Shown here piece by piece: positions 1 through 8,076 of a stretch of DNA of 29,747 nucleotides. Source of the stretch: Candidatus Epulonipiscium sp. (lineage in GTDB: Bacteria; Bacillota_A; Clostridia; Lachnospirales; Cellulosilyticaceae); contig DUUM01000340.1 of assembly GCA_012841565.1 (NCBI GenBank), positions 1 through 29,747 on the forward strand, given 5' to 3'. Each line of letters begins with the position of its first letter. Within the stretch, counting starts at the first letter, position 1. A model generated the notes under the pieces. That model was not told the origin of the DNA. It searched no databases and was given only the letters and a program-made list of their open reading frames with translations. Position numbers and translations under genes: made by a program.

Positions 1-2
1 CA

Positions 3-53
3 TCTGCAACAAATGGACGCAGAGCAATTCAAAGTATGTTAAGTTATAAGTAA
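3..53 (+). other. possible 3' end of an upstream plus-strand gene
   Basis: The third plus-strand frame is open from the window edge and closes at a TAA at 51-53, giving a tail that ends ...RRAIQSMLSYK. It is too short to identify, and two other frames are also open over most of this stretch. From 54 to 211 I see nothing but AT-rich spacer. Confidence 0.15.
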
Positions 54-211
54 GAAGTAATGGATCTAGAAATATCCACTGCTTTAATTTGTGTTGGAAT
101 TTTAATGTTACTAGACTAATTATAAAATATAAGTTTAAAACAGTGAGAAAATATAGCTTTGAATTCAGGATGAAATTTGTGTGAAAAATAAAAATGAGAT
201 TTTGCCAACTA

Positions 212-868
212 TTACTTGACAGTAACCTTTTCACGACTTTTTTTGCTTTCTTCCGATAACTTTGTTATAATTAACCTAGCCTTGAGCTTTGCTAGGCCAA
301 TGTAGATATCCAAAAACTCGACGCTTTGACCTTCTAATAGGGGCTGTGTTAGTTCTTGGATATCTATTTTTATATATTCTGTTCTTTTATCTATAGTGCC
401 ATCTTTCTTGAATTCTGGATTAGGATTCTTTACATATGCTGTAGTCGTTCGCTTGATTTTAGAGATATAAAAAGCCCCCTCGGATTCAATCTTTTTAAAG
501 TGACTTACTTTGTAATACCCCAAATCTTTTAGGTGTAATTCTCCTTTTTCTATCATTGCTTCATTATGCTGATAAATAAGAGCTTCAAATAGTTCTTTAA
601 GAAAAGCAACGGCATTTACATTAAAACGTTGATCTAATGCTTGAGGGGATATATCGATTCCGTCAGTTATAAACAGCCTACTGTGTAGCCTATTTAAACT
701 CGACTCACATAAGTCTTTTCCGTACAGCACGCACAGTCTTACAAACATGTCAGGCGTGAGTTTCCCTTGGCGAATTTTGAACCGCGTTTTTAGTGCAAGT
801 GATTCGGTTAGCGAATTTGAGAAGGTTCCATGTAATAATTTAACTAAATATCGTATTTTTTTACTCAT
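212..868 (-). pseudogene. IS231-like (IS4 family) transposase, internally deleted and 3'-truncated
   Basis: This 218-residue reading frame resembles IS231-type DDE transposases of the IS4 family. Recognisable blocks are the N-terminal SPQALDQRFN region (about residues 74-83) followed by FLKELFEAL, then GELHLKDLGYYKV (about 108-120) with the second catalytic Asp, and the AFYISKIKR and YVKNPNPEF segments. Intact members are about 450-480 residues. Here the stretch holding the first catalytic Asp is missing in frame between FLKELFEAL and GELHLKDLGYY, and the reading ends before the YxxRWQIE block with the catalytic Glu. It cannot be an active transposase. The start keeps a good ribosome site (GAGAGGAG, about 8 nt upstream), so a short protein could still be made. 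No terminal inverted repeats or target duplication were recognised. Confidence 0.8.
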
Positions 869-1026
869 AATAGTACTCCTCTCTTAAATGTTTGGTTACA
901 TTGAGGGATATACTATCTATTATACTATATTTTATATGCTTGAAAAATCATGGAAATCCTTAGCTTGATGGCTATGGGGCAATACCCCACCGCTCTAAAA
1001 CTGATTCTTGGAATTACTTTTAAATA

Positions 1027-1227
1027 TTACAAATCCCCCTGACACATAATATCTACAGAAATTATTGCGCCTTGAACTTTGTGATTTGTACGGTTCTTTA
1101 AACTGTAATCCCAAGGTTTTTGATTCAATGCATCAATGCTAGGTACCTTTGGAACAGAAATAAGAAGATCTTCACTTAAGTACCCTGCTAACTTTTCAAT
1201 GAGGGATTTTTCATTTCCTTTAGCGGA
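1027..1227 (-). pseudogene. 66-codon open fragment, unrecognised C-terminal end
   Basis: A minus-strand frame is open from just after a TAA (1228-1230) to a TAA at 1027-1029. It reads like real protein: SLIEKLAGYLSEDLL, then PKVPSIDALNQKPWDY, ending in ISVDIMCQGDL. It has no start codon with a ribosome site, so I take it as the 3' remnant of a lost gene. I do not recognise the family. The interval 869-1370 otherwise holds a small inverted repeat (GGGG-CAATA-CCCC, near 975-988) and no intact gene I can support. Confidence 0.35.
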
Positions 1228-1370
1228 TTATAGAAATCTAAATCAAAGGCATAGGGCCAAAATCCTCTTTTACAACAACTTTAAAATTGTCTTAAATAGT
1301 GCGTGTTGGGATGAGCTGGAAGAAATCGAACATACTCTTCTGAACCTTGAAAAACGGGCCCTGGAGGCTC

Positions 1371-1898
1371 TTATATCTCTTGTACTCTTATTTGATATGT
1401 TCTAGCACTATCTTTTCGTTCTATGCATGAGGTAGCCTCCATCTCTGAATCTTCCACTTGATCCGTTTTTTCAACTGTCACTCCCTCCTGCAACAGCTCT
1501 TTTATAGCTATTTCCATGCATTTTATCTTATTGTTTCGAAATCTATTGAGAGGGGCTTTTATCAAACCTATATATAGCACGAAGCCAAGCCCTAATAATA
1601 CAAATATCAAGCACGTAAGTGTTGTTAAATCCGAACCCTCAATTGCACTTATTGTTAATGCTCCTACCGAAATCACCATAGTCATGCCACCCATCATAAC
1701 ATTTGTAAAACTTGATTCAAGTTCTTTCTTATCTTCTAGAATATATAACATCCGCTGCAACTCTACTTTATTCATTTTTTCTTTCAATTGTAAAGTTCTT
1801 TTTATTTCACTTATTACATCATCATGTATTTCTTTAAAATTGTATCCCCACATACCCTTCATGCTTAGTAATTCTGTTGTTTTCCGTTCATAGTTCAT
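1371..1898 (-). CDS. hypothetical two-helix membrane protein with coiled coil
   Basis: This is a 175-residue protein of unknown function. Residues 28-62 are highly charged and helical (KRTLQLKEKMNKVELQRML...), as in a coiled coil. They are followed by two hydrophobic segments (about 67-85 and 92-112) with a short Asp/Glu loop between, then a basic turn and an acidic, polar tail. The topology is probably both ends in the cytoplasm. The start is supported by AGGAGG seven bases upstream of the ATG. It stands alone between remnants, in a region of decayed mobile and defence genes. I cannot assign it to a named family. Confidence 0.65.
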   Translation of the reverse strand: MNYERKTTELLSMKGMWGYNFKEIHDDVISEIKRTLQLKEKMNKVELQRMLYILEDKKELESSFTNVMMGGMTMVISVGALTISAIEGSDLTTLTCLIFVLLGLGFVLYIGLIKAPLNRFRNNKIKCMEIAIKELLQEGVTVEKTDQVEDSEMEATSCIERKDSARTYQIRVQEI

Positions 1899-2049
1899 GT
1901 TATCCTCCTTATTTTACCATATGCCTTGAATCTTTTTCTCTTACAACCCTTAATATCTTTTGTTTCTTCTAATAAAACAATCTATTTATTAGGATGCTCT
2001 TATTAGAAACTGTTCCCCTATTATTTTTTCCAGACTAAAATCTTCTGAT

Positions 2050-2220
2050 TTAAATTCCTTGTGGTTCCTTATCTACTTCCATGTCTCTAATCCATCCACT
2101 TACTGCTTTTAGAAGGGTATAGAGCGTTGTTTTATGCCAAAAGAGTCTGACCCTAAACCATTCTAATAACTCAGTGTAGTTTAATGCTAAGCAAGGCTCT
2201 TGGCTGCGCAAACCATCCAT
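2050..2220 (-). CDS. 56-residue hypothetical protein (short, uncertain)
   Basis: A short minus-strand frame starts at ATG 2220 and ends at TAA 2050. A GAGAGGAAG ribosome site lies about 10 nt upstream. The peptide reads MDGLRSQEP...NYTELLEWFRVRLFWHK...LKAVSGWIRDMEVDKEPQGI and looks like a compact helical protein or the end of a larger one. Family unknown. It is the only coding signal I can support in 1899-2331; the remainder of that gap is AT-rich spacer. Confidence 0.35.
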   Translation of the reverse strand: MDGLRSQEPCLALNYTELLEWFRVRLFWHKTTLYTLLKAVSGWIRDMEVDKEPQGI

Positions 2221-2331
2221 GTGGACAACTTCCTCTCAGTAGTGGTGAAGCAAAAGTCAATTTCTTTTTCCTATCACTACCTTTTCATTAGCAAATGCTA
2301 TCCTTATAAAATCTCCCCTTAATCTTCCCCT

Positions 2332-3033
2332 TCAACCCCTCCTTCCCAAAGCAATCCAACGCACTAATCCCCCCAATATATTCAAATACCCCGTCGTCTT
2401 CCTAATCTCCTCCCTACTAACCCTTCTGCCTGTCTCTATCTCAAGCTCCACAAACGCTTCCACCATAACCTGAACAATCCCATTATTATTGGCATAATTA
2501 CTCGATAATAAGTCCACAGCCTTAGTCGAATAATCCACCTCAAAAAACTTCAGCAGTCGGAATGGATCTTCAGCCTCTTTATCATATAGCTGCCTTCCTA
2601 CCCACCAATACTTCGAAAGGGTATTATTAAGCAAAGACCTCCTATGTGAACTCGTCACACCGACAAAATATCTTCCCATAACATTATTCTCCACTTGCCC
2701 TTTCTCCCTCACATTCCAACGCTCTCTCATAAACCCCCAAAAGTTCAAATGGGTCAGCCCGGTCCAAAACCGGTTATCCGATGCTTGCTCATTAGTCAAA
2801 AACTTCAGGTTACCATAGACCATCTTCACATTCTCCACATCTGCCTTAGCCGTTTCTTTTTTATTAACTTTCAACTCAAAATCTGCTACCTCTGTGTGAA
2901 AGTCTTTAATATGTTCTTCCTCCAGAAATTCATAAATCCACTTATTGCTAGCCCCCTGATAATGCTTAATATTAGCCGGGATATTATCTTCTAATAACCC
3001 TAGTCCTGCTTCTGTCAGTACCTTTAGCTTCAT
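2332..3033 (-). CDS. DUF6339-like protein, last gene of a decayed three-gene operon
   Basis: This 233-residue protein matches the pattern I associate with DUF6339. The blocks are RFWTGLTHLNFWGFMRERW (88-106), a central RYFVG (121-125), and RRSLLNNTLSKYWWVGRQLYD (131-151), where aromatic and Arg residues are typically conserved. Function is unknown; I recall relatives near restriction-like genes, but that is memory, not shown here. Its ATG overlaps the stop of the upstream gene in an ATGA junction (3030-3033), which implies translational coupling within an operon. The two upstream genes are broken, while this reading frame appears intact. It may be a leftover that has not yet accumulated lesions, or a protein kept for another reason. 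Confidence 0.6.
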   Translation of the reverse strand: MKLKVLTEAGLGLLEDNIPANIKHYQGASNKWIYEFLEEEHIKDFHTEVADFELKVNKKETAKADVENVKMVYGNLKFLTNEQASDNRFWTGLTHLNFWGFMRERWNVREKGQVENNVMGRYFVGVTSSHRRSLLNNTLSKYWWVGRQLYDKEAEDPFRLLKFFEVDYSTKAVDLLSSNYANNNGIVQVMVEAFVELEIETGRRVSREEIRKTTGYLNILGGLVRWIALGRRG

Positions 3034-3718
3034 TCTATCTCCTCCCCTATATCCGATAATCCATCTAGTGACCGATCAAGTGGCATTCCTAATAGGTTTT
3101 GCGCTAGCTCAAAAGAACTAGACCTATCGATGGACTCTGGGGTTAAGGATAAGTTACTGCCTTCCAAAACAATATTAATGGATTTTAGCCACCTAGCATC
3201 TTTATTGGTTTCATAGAATTCTTCTGATAGCCTAATATTTTCAAAGGCCCATATTAGTGCTGGCAATACGATCATGGTATTTAAAATAGATTCGTAGGCT
3301 GGCCTTTTTACAAGCATGGCGTACTTGTTATAGTCGGCCTTAGGCAAGGATATCTGGATCTTTCCGCTTCCGTTAATGTCGACTCGCATGCCATCTTCTT
3401 GGTCTGCATCCCTACGCACCACGGTAAAGTCAAATTTTCCCCTTCAAAATCTGGATGAAAGTCTTCGCTTTGGAAATCCTTAATATCCTCCTTAGCAACG
3501 ACCAGGCACTCGATATAAACCTTATCTAGTAGATTATTATTATCTATTCTAAATTTTATATGGTCATCCGTGGTTGTTTTGATTTCTCTATAGTAGGTCT
3601 TTGGACACTCAATCCGGTAGACAAATTCTATTTTCCCCTCTTCTAGCCGCCCCCTAAACACTGGGTTATCAATCCTATTGTGGCACTTCACACGGTCTAC
3701 TAGATGAATCTCGCTTAT
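3030..3718 (-). pseudogene. beta-rich companion of a GHKL ATPase, frameshifted
   Basis: Two overlapping frames join into one protein of about 230 residues. The upstream frame runs SEIHLVDRVKCHNRIDNP...IECLVVAKEDIKDFQSEDF and ends ...HPDFEGEN. The downstream frame continues ...DFTVVRRDADQEDGMRV to IGEEIE. Restoring one T in the AATTTGAC run (plus-strand 3432-3434) fuses them cleanly. The product looks like a mostly beta, cytosolic protein. No ATG begins the frame: the expected start is an ATA (3716-3718) overlapping the upstream TAA in ATAAGC, so the start may also have mutated from ATG. The stop overlaps the DUF6339-like gene by 4 bp. The function is unrecognised; the operon position implies that it works with the ATPase. 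Confidence 0.65.
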
Positions 3719-4145
3719 ATAGATTTCCCACCAGCCCCTGATCCCCCGTCACTATCATTGGGGTCTCCATCTGGGTCTCCTCATGTGTATCCCCCGTCTT
3801 CTTGGAACTGGCCATCATCTATTTCTTCTTTAACCTGTTCTCTTGGCCGCTCTTTAGTAGCCACGATTTCCTTAATATCTAAGATGGAATGCTGCTTCTT
3901 TTCTTCTCTTTCAGTTGCTTTGGAATCAAAGACATCTTCCATATCAGGCAAGTACTCCCCAAGCCCCTCAACATCCATTTCAGCTGAGGCATACTCTTGG
4001 CCTTTTAGCTTTGCATCCATAGAGTTTTGGCAGGTTTCTCTGGCTAGGGAGGAGTACATATCTTCCCTGAAGGTTTCGATGCCTGAGTCACTGATGCCCG
4101 TTTGCTATCGTCTTGGTTCACTGGAAACGACCATGTGTTGTTCAT
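3715..4145 (-). pseudogene. GHKL (HSP90-like) ATPase, reduced to its two ends
   Basis: The start ATG (4143-4145) follows a GGGGGAA ribosome site and gives MNNTWSFPVNQDDSK. Restoring one A at plus-strand 4101-4103 joins it to TGISDSGIETF and then SSLARETCQNSMDAK. That last block is the ExxxNxxDA N-box of the Bergerat ATP-binding fold. After it the protein jumps to an acidic tail (ILDIKEIVATKERP...DDGQFQEDGG), passes an in-frame TGA at 3781-3783, and ends GDPDGDPNDSDGG...KSI with TAA at 3715. Proteins of this type are several hundred residues long, so the ATP-lid half and the middle have been deleted. This is a dead gene with four lesions: a large deletion, a frameshift, a nonsense codon, and loss of the normal downstream start. 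Confidence 0.65.
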
Positions 4146-4278
4146 AATATTCCCCCTGTTTTTTATATTACTACTATCGTACTATATTAGCAGTTAATTT
4201 GCATGGGTATTTGATAATATTTTGTCAAATTCGGAGGGATAAAGGCTGATGAGAAATGGTGCAGTAATCTGTGGACGT

Positions 4279-4325
4279 AAAAATAGGTTGCCTAAGAGTT
4301 TGGTTATATCTCCTAGCAACCTATT
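4279..4325 (-). terminator. terminator after the first toxin-antitoxin pair
   Basis: Arms AATAGGTTGCCTA (4282-4294) and TAGCAACCTATT (4314-4325) pair except for one bulged C. On the minus strand the stem is followed by five T residues. It lies about 70 bp beyond the toxin stop and would end that transcript. The rest of 4146-4394 is spacer. Confidence 0.6.
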
Positions 4326-4394
4326 GTATAATCTCATCCCCTGTATAAATCAAGTTTCAAAAGTCTAAAAACCATAGTTCCTATTCTATCATGA

Positions 4395-4715
4395 TCATTT
4401 AGTGCTTATCATATTATATAAGCTAGAATAATCCCTTGCACCATGCATTACCCTGTAGATATATATGACCCCATTTATTTCTTTATAAAATGCAATATAT
4501 GGCCGTATCATTAACATTCTAAATCCACTTTCACGCATTTTTTCATCTGGAACGTATGGCCCTAAGTTAGGGAACTCCTCTAATTTTTTAACCTTCAAAA
4601 TAATCTCATCATGTATCTTAAACGCAGCATCAATACTATCTTGAGCAATGTATAATATAATTTCTTCTAAATCATTAAGGGCTTGTTTTAAGAATTCCAC
4701 CTTATGATTTTTCAT
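4395..4715 (-). CDS. RelE/ParE-family toxin
   Basis: This 106-residue basic protein has the RelE/ParE fold signature: an N-terminal strand and helix (HKVEFLKQALNDLEEIILYIAQ), the FPNLGPYVPDE turn, the RMLMIRPYIAFYKE strands, and a C-terminal YIYRVMHGARDY. The RVMHGARDY block is the usual ending of this superfamily, whose members either cleave mRNA on the ribosome or inhibit gyrase; which applies here cannot be told. I start it at ATG 4715 rather than the preceding TTG because AAAGGGG lies at good spacing. It overlaps the antitoxin by 14 bp, so the pair is co-translated. A paralogous pair lies at 17711-18272. Confidence 0.88.
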   Translation of the reverse strand: MKNHKVEFLKQALNDLEEIILYIAQDSIDAAFKIHDEIILKVKKLEEFPNLGPYVPDEKMRESGFRMLMIRPYIAFYKEINGVIYIYRVMHGARDYSSLYNMISTK

Positions 4716-4971
4716 CAATTAACCCCTTTAATCGTTTGCTAACTTCATCGATAGAGTATGTTTCACACCCTGCTAATCTTTGAGCTTCGGCTTCGAGGAG
4801 TTTTTCTCTTAAATCGAGCATTTCTTCTCTAATTTTATAAGCCTCTATACTCATTACTACTAGATCTCCATATCCGTTTTTTGTCAAAAAAATCGGTTCC
4901 ATTTTTTCTTTACAAATAGACGATATTTCATTATATTCATTTCTCAGTGCCGTAGATGGTTTAATTAACAT
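4702..4971 (-). CDS. Phd/YefM-family antitoxin
   Basis: The 89-residue protein begins IKPSTALRNEYNEISSICKEKMEPIFLTKNGYGDLVVMS, the Phd/YefM DNA-binding N-terminal domain, followed by EAYKIREEM and a charged helical tail that would wrap the toxin. As in the family, it should neutralise the toxin and repress its own operon. A GATAGGAGATG ribosome site precedes the ATG. A near-consensus promoter lies 42-70 bp upstream. A decayed copy of the first 22 codons is found at 9437-9508. Confidence 0.88.
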   Translation of the reverse strand: MLIKPSTALRNEYNEISSICKEKMEPIFLTKNGYGDLVVMSIEAYKIREEMLDLREKLLEAEAQRLAGCETYSIDEVSKRLKGLIDEKS

Positions 4972-5012
4972 AGTATCATCTCCTATCGTTATTATTCCTT
5001 TATTATACTCAA

Positions 5013-5041
5013 ATTATATCACCTTTATTCCTAGCTATCAA
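5013..5041 (-). promoter_or_regulatory. promoter of the first toxin-antitoxin operon
   Basis: On the minus strand, TTGATA (5036-5041) and TATAAT (5013-5018) are separated by 17 bp, a near-consensus sigma-A promoter. A second TATAAT-like box (5002-5007) lies within the next 15 bp without a matching -35. An autoregulatory site is expected here, but no perfect palindrome is visible. Confidence 0.6.
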
Positions 5042-5165
5042 GTCTAATCTTTATTATTTCATTAAAGATGGCATGACCTGGGCTGCTTTCAATCATTTCG
5101 CTATTGTCCCATACTTGATGCTTTGCAAAATCTATGTCAGAACCATATTCCCGCTCCCCACGCCC
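5031..5165 (-). pseudogene. orphan coding fragment downstream of the helicase fusion
   Basis: In the frame +2 to the helicase gene, an open stretch runs from a TGA at 5166-5168 to TAG at 5031. It reads GSDIDFAKHQVWDNSEMIESSPGHAIFNEIIKIRLDS. It has no start codon. A diverged copy occurs at 9301-9359, and the differences there are mostly conservative at protein level (GSKIDFIKHQVWEDNDMI), which suggests a once-translated sequence. It could be the lost C-terminus of the 5132-7111 gene after a frameshift, or the end of a separate gene. Family unknown. Confidence 0.4.
5091..5149. repeat. 59-bp repeat, copy 1 (partner 9301-9359)
   Basis: An ungapped comparison with 9301-9359 shows about 48 of 59 identical positions, counted by eye, in the same orientation. 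The core CCCATACTTGATGCTTT is exact. The copy overlaps the stop codon of the helicase fusion gene. Confidence 0.75.
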
Positions 5166-7111
5166 TCATACATCCCCTCCTGCTTCATCACCCTAAGCCT
5201 CTCCTTCAAATACTCCCCTAGCCCCTTGTCAACACAATATACATAACATCCCTTTTGCCCCCGACTCATCAACGTCCTATACGTATTCTTTATAATGCCA
5301 TCCGCTAGCGCCAGTGCATCTTCCGGATTCTCTTTAAATCTCTTCTTTATCCCAAACAAAGACCTATCCGTCACTGCTCTTTTTGTAAAGTCCGTAATAA
5401 TCTCACCATTCACATACCGCAAGTCCTCGCCTATGATAACCCCCGCATACTCAAATTCTAATCCCTGAGAAGTATGTATGCAGCCAATTTCATTGACAGA
5501 CTCTGGATCAATGGCCCATGTGCTAGTATTATCTAGATTCCAGCTCATTTTAAAATCATCTATTTCAATATCCCCATGGCTGGTATCATTTCTTTTTTTA
5601 GAATCCCAGCCCCAACAATACCCTGCTAACATTCTTGCTTTATTGTTATGATTTCTATCACGAATTGTCTCATAAATTGCTTGGGGTGAGTCCATGATTT
5701 GAAAGTCATATTTATCATCAAACCCATCAAAATTAGCTGTTTCTCTTATTTCCAAAACATGATCTAGCCAGGCGATATACCCATCGGATCCGCTGCATCT
5801 AAACTGAGATAAGAGTTCCATTTTTTCATATTCCCCATTATAAGCCTTGGAAAACTTAATGATATCTGCCACGTTTCCGTAATCATCTATATGCACCTGC
5901 TGGTGCTCATCAATAAAGAAAATACTAAATTTAGAGGAATGAATGATTTCTTTTATTTGGTTCTCTCCCAAATTTTTAAACATGCCTGATTTCCTATTTA
6001 GCCGATGGGCCGAATTCTTGGTTATATATTGGCATACCATATCCCTTCCCGTGAGTTTCACCAGTAAGTTAATGGCTACAACGGACTTTCCTGTCCCTGG
6101 ACCACCCTCAATAATCAAAACCCGTTTTTTATGATCTTTATAGGATTTCATGGCCATGTCTAGGGCGGTTTCATATACCACCTTTTGTTCATCTAGCATG
6201 AGGAATTCTTCGTTTCCTTCTAGCATGGAAGATAAAGCGTCTTGAAGGGATTTAGAAGGCTTTATTTTTCCGTTCTCCAGGCGGTAGATACCTTCTCTAT
6301 GATCCCCGTACTTAACATGCTTCTTGATGAATTCTGTTAGTTTATTTCTTTCGCCTTTGATAAAGACTGGCGCTTGTTTTATGTAATAGGAATACGTTTC
6401 GTCCATTAAGGCCGCCCTATTTTCCTCTTTATAATTATGTAAAAACGAGCACGGGGCTAGTTGTGTATCATTTGAGTATATTTCTTCATTGTAGTCACCT
6501 ATGTAACTGGCATAAGTCCACGCTTGGTAAGATGGATGGGTAGTTTCCCGAATGCCGCCGCCTAAGTATGTTTTGATAATGCCGTCTTTATTTTCTACTA
6601 CGGTGGCTGTTTCCCATTGTTTTAACTCTACAATAACCAGATTAGATTTCCCCGCATCATCTTTGCCTGAGATGATAAAGTCGACTCTTTTTGACGTGTT
6701 GGGAATGTTGAATTCTATGGCAACGCCTGCATCATTTGGAATGTCTGGGCTATCTAATGTCATGTACATATGGAGCAGTGAATTCTCCCAGGACCTTAGC
6801 TCACTTTGGTTTACCTTACCTATTTTACTCTCTAGGGATTGTGATAAATCTATGTTGTTTAGCTCGGCAAATCTTAGGAGGCCAAAAAGTATGTCGGCTA
6901 GCTCATCTTCTACCGCTTCTTTTTTGTTTACGAAGATTTTTTCTATGTCTGCCTCATCTTTATATCTGAAGATACTTAGGAGCTCTGCGGCTTCTGTTGT
7001 GATCATGATGGCTAGGTCTTTGGGGTTGTGGTATTGGCCCCAGTCTCGGTCCTCGCAAAATGTGCTTACAACCCTTTGTAGACTGGATAGTGAAGTAGTT
7101 TTGTCGTTCAT
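5132..7111 (-). CDS. MazG-like pyrophosphatase / PD-(D/E)XK nuclease / DUF2075 helicase fusion
   Basis: Three modules occupy 659 residues. Residues 1-100 resemble MazG-like all-alpha NTP pyrophosphatases: DRDWGQYHNPKDLA, then the metal-site pairs EAAE (40-43) and EDELAD (69-73). Residues 127-200 look like a PD-(D/E)XK nuclease: IEFNIP, RVDFIISG with Asp144, and VIVELKQW with Glu162 and Lys164. Residues 325-640 are a DUF2075/Schlafen group 3-like superfamily 1 helicase: Walker A GGPGTGKS (336-343), FFIDEHQQV (398-406), the QFRCSGSDGY block (436-445), IHTSQGLEFEYAGV, and a final NTYRTLMSRGQKGCYVY. The protein is presumably cytosolic and acts on nucleotides and nucleic acid. The combination and its neighbours (toxin-antitoxin pair, GHKL remnant) suggest anti-phage defence; that is inference. 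The C-terminus (GVGSGNMVLT) may be frameshifted, since the next frame stays open past it. AGAAGG precedes the ATG. Confidence 0.8.
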   Translation of the reverse strand: MNDKTTSLSSLQRVVSTFCEDRDWGQYHNPKDLAIMITTEAAELLSIFRYKDEADIEKIFVNKKEAVEDELADILFGLLRFAELNNIDLSQSLESKIGKVNQSELRSWENSLLHMYMTLDSPDIPNDAGVAIEFNIPNTSKRVDFIISGKDDAGKSNLVIVELKQWETATVVENKDGIIKTYLGGGIRETTHPSYQAWTYASYIGDYNEEIYSNDTQLAPCSFLHNYKEENRAALMDETYSYYIKQAPVFIKGERNKLTEFIKKHVKYGDHREGIYRLENGKIKPSKSLQDALSSMLEGNEEFLMLDEQKVVYETALDMAMKSYKDHKKRVLIIEGGPGTGKSVVAINLLVKLTGRDMVCQYITKNSAHRLNRKSGMFKNLGENQIKEIIHSSKFSIFFIDEHQQVHIDDYGNVADIIKFSKAYNGEYEKMELLSQFRCSGSDGYIAWLDHVLEIRETANFDGFDDKYDFQIMDSPQAIYETIRDRNHNNKARMLAGYCWGWDSKKRNDTSHGDIEIDDFKMSWNLDNTSTWAIDPESVNEIGCIHTSQGLEFEYAGVIIGEDLRYVNGEIITDFTKRAVTDRSLFGIKKRFKENPEDALALADGIIKNTYRTLMSRGQKGCYVYCVDKGLGEYLKERLRVMKQEGMYEGVGSGNMVLT

Positions 7112-7344
7112 GTATGGTTGCCTTCTTTCTATGTTCTTTCGAAGTTAGACATTATTATAAATATACTCTACTTTTGGCGAAATTACATGGATATTTGGCA
7201 ATATTGTATTAACTTGTAGAAAGAAAATATCCATTTATTATATTAACTTCTATTAGACATAAGCTATTAGTAATGTCATAATAAAATAGACATTAACCGA
7301 CAATTTTAAACTACAAACTATATTATGGAGAAAGAGGTTTTTTA

Positions 7345-8028
7345 GTGGATAATTTAATAACAGATTTAAGAACACTCAGTAAAGCATTGAGAGACAACCG
7401 CGCCAGTGCAGCCTATCTTGACAAAGTATATGGTGACCCAATTAAGCCAGGTGTATTGACTAAAATATTTAGGCTTTTGGGATGTGGATTAGGACTGGTA
7501 ATCGTGATAAGCCTCTTAAAGATTAGAGTTGTGGATATTATTTTATCCCAATTCGGTATTATCGGTATGCTCCTTCGATTAGCCCTAATAGGAGTCTGTG
7601 TTTGGAAAGCTTATGATTTTTGCACTTTTGCAATTAATAAGTTCAATACACAAAAAATCAATAAAAAAGAAAGAAAATTTGAAAATGAAGTAGCCAAGCA
7701 GAGAAAGATTTATGAGAGCTCCAAAAAACTCATTTTAAATAACCCTCTTCTATCAGGCGAATTTTTAAATAGTAAAGCAGCCGATACAATAACTGGTTAT
7801 TTAGTAAACGGCATCACCGATAATTTACAAGATGCTAAAAAAATGTATAGGCAAGAGTATAGGCAGGAATTAGTTGATGATAGGCACGCACGTAACTTAC
7901 AAGAAAACACCAAAGTACTGCAAGATATACAAATTGAAAGAAGAGAAGACCACGAAGAATTGATGGATTATATTAAGGAACCACTAACAGGCCACAATCG
8001 CTTTAATTGGGGCTTTAAGAAAAAGTAA
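7345..8028 (+). CDS. hypothetical membrane protein with long cytoplasmic helical tail
   Basis: A 227-residue protein of unknown function. The N-terminal 35 residues are polar and helical (LRTLSKALRDNRASAAYLDKVYG). Two close hydrophobic segments follow (about 42-60 and 64-88). Then comes a strongly charged region of about 130 residues, rich in Lys, Glu and Arg (QKINKKERKFENEVAKQRK, RQEYRQELVDDRHARN), likely a coiled coil ending in GHNRFNWGFKKK. The GTG start is preceded by GGAGAAAGAGG. It is transcribed away from the helicase fusion and 49 bp before the zinc-ribbon gene in the same direction, so the two probably form an operon. No enzyme motif is visible. Confidence 0.65.
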   Translation: MDNLITDLRTLSKALRDNRASAAYLDKVYGDPIKPGVLTKIFRLLGCGLGLVIVISLLKIRVVDIILSQFGIIGMLLRLALIGVCVWKAYDFCTFAINKFNTQKINKKERKFENEVAKQRKIYESSKKLILNNPLLSGEFLNSKAADTITGYLVNGITDNLQDAKKMYRQEYRQELVDDRHARNLQENTKVLQDIQIERREDHEELMDYIKEPLTGHNRFNWGFKKK

Positions 8029-8076
8029 TCTGTTACTATTTAGGAATTAAAAGATGAAAATAGGAGGAATGTATAG

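Noticed and set aside
974..990. GGGG-CAATA-CCCC hairpin as a terminator
   Set aside because: The stem is only five or six base pairs and no T tract follows on either strand.
1136..1405. Plus-strand 89-codon frame (MLGTFGTEIRRSS...ALISLVLLFDMF)
   Set aside because: Its 5' half overlaps a better minus-strand fragment, its 3' end overlaps the 1371 gene, and there is no ribosome site. The part at 1240-1370 reads somewhat protein-like, so a remnant is not excluded.
3704..4147. Plus-strand 147-codon frame
   Set aside because: It is antisense to the GHKL ATPase remnant, whose minus-strand reading carries an N-box motif and a ribosome site; the plus-strand product is Ser/Pro-rich shadow.
6552..7148. 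Plus-strand 198-codon frame opposite the MazG/nuclease region
   Set aside because: Shadow of a strongly supported minus-strand gene with catalytic motifs; no ribosome site and no known fold.
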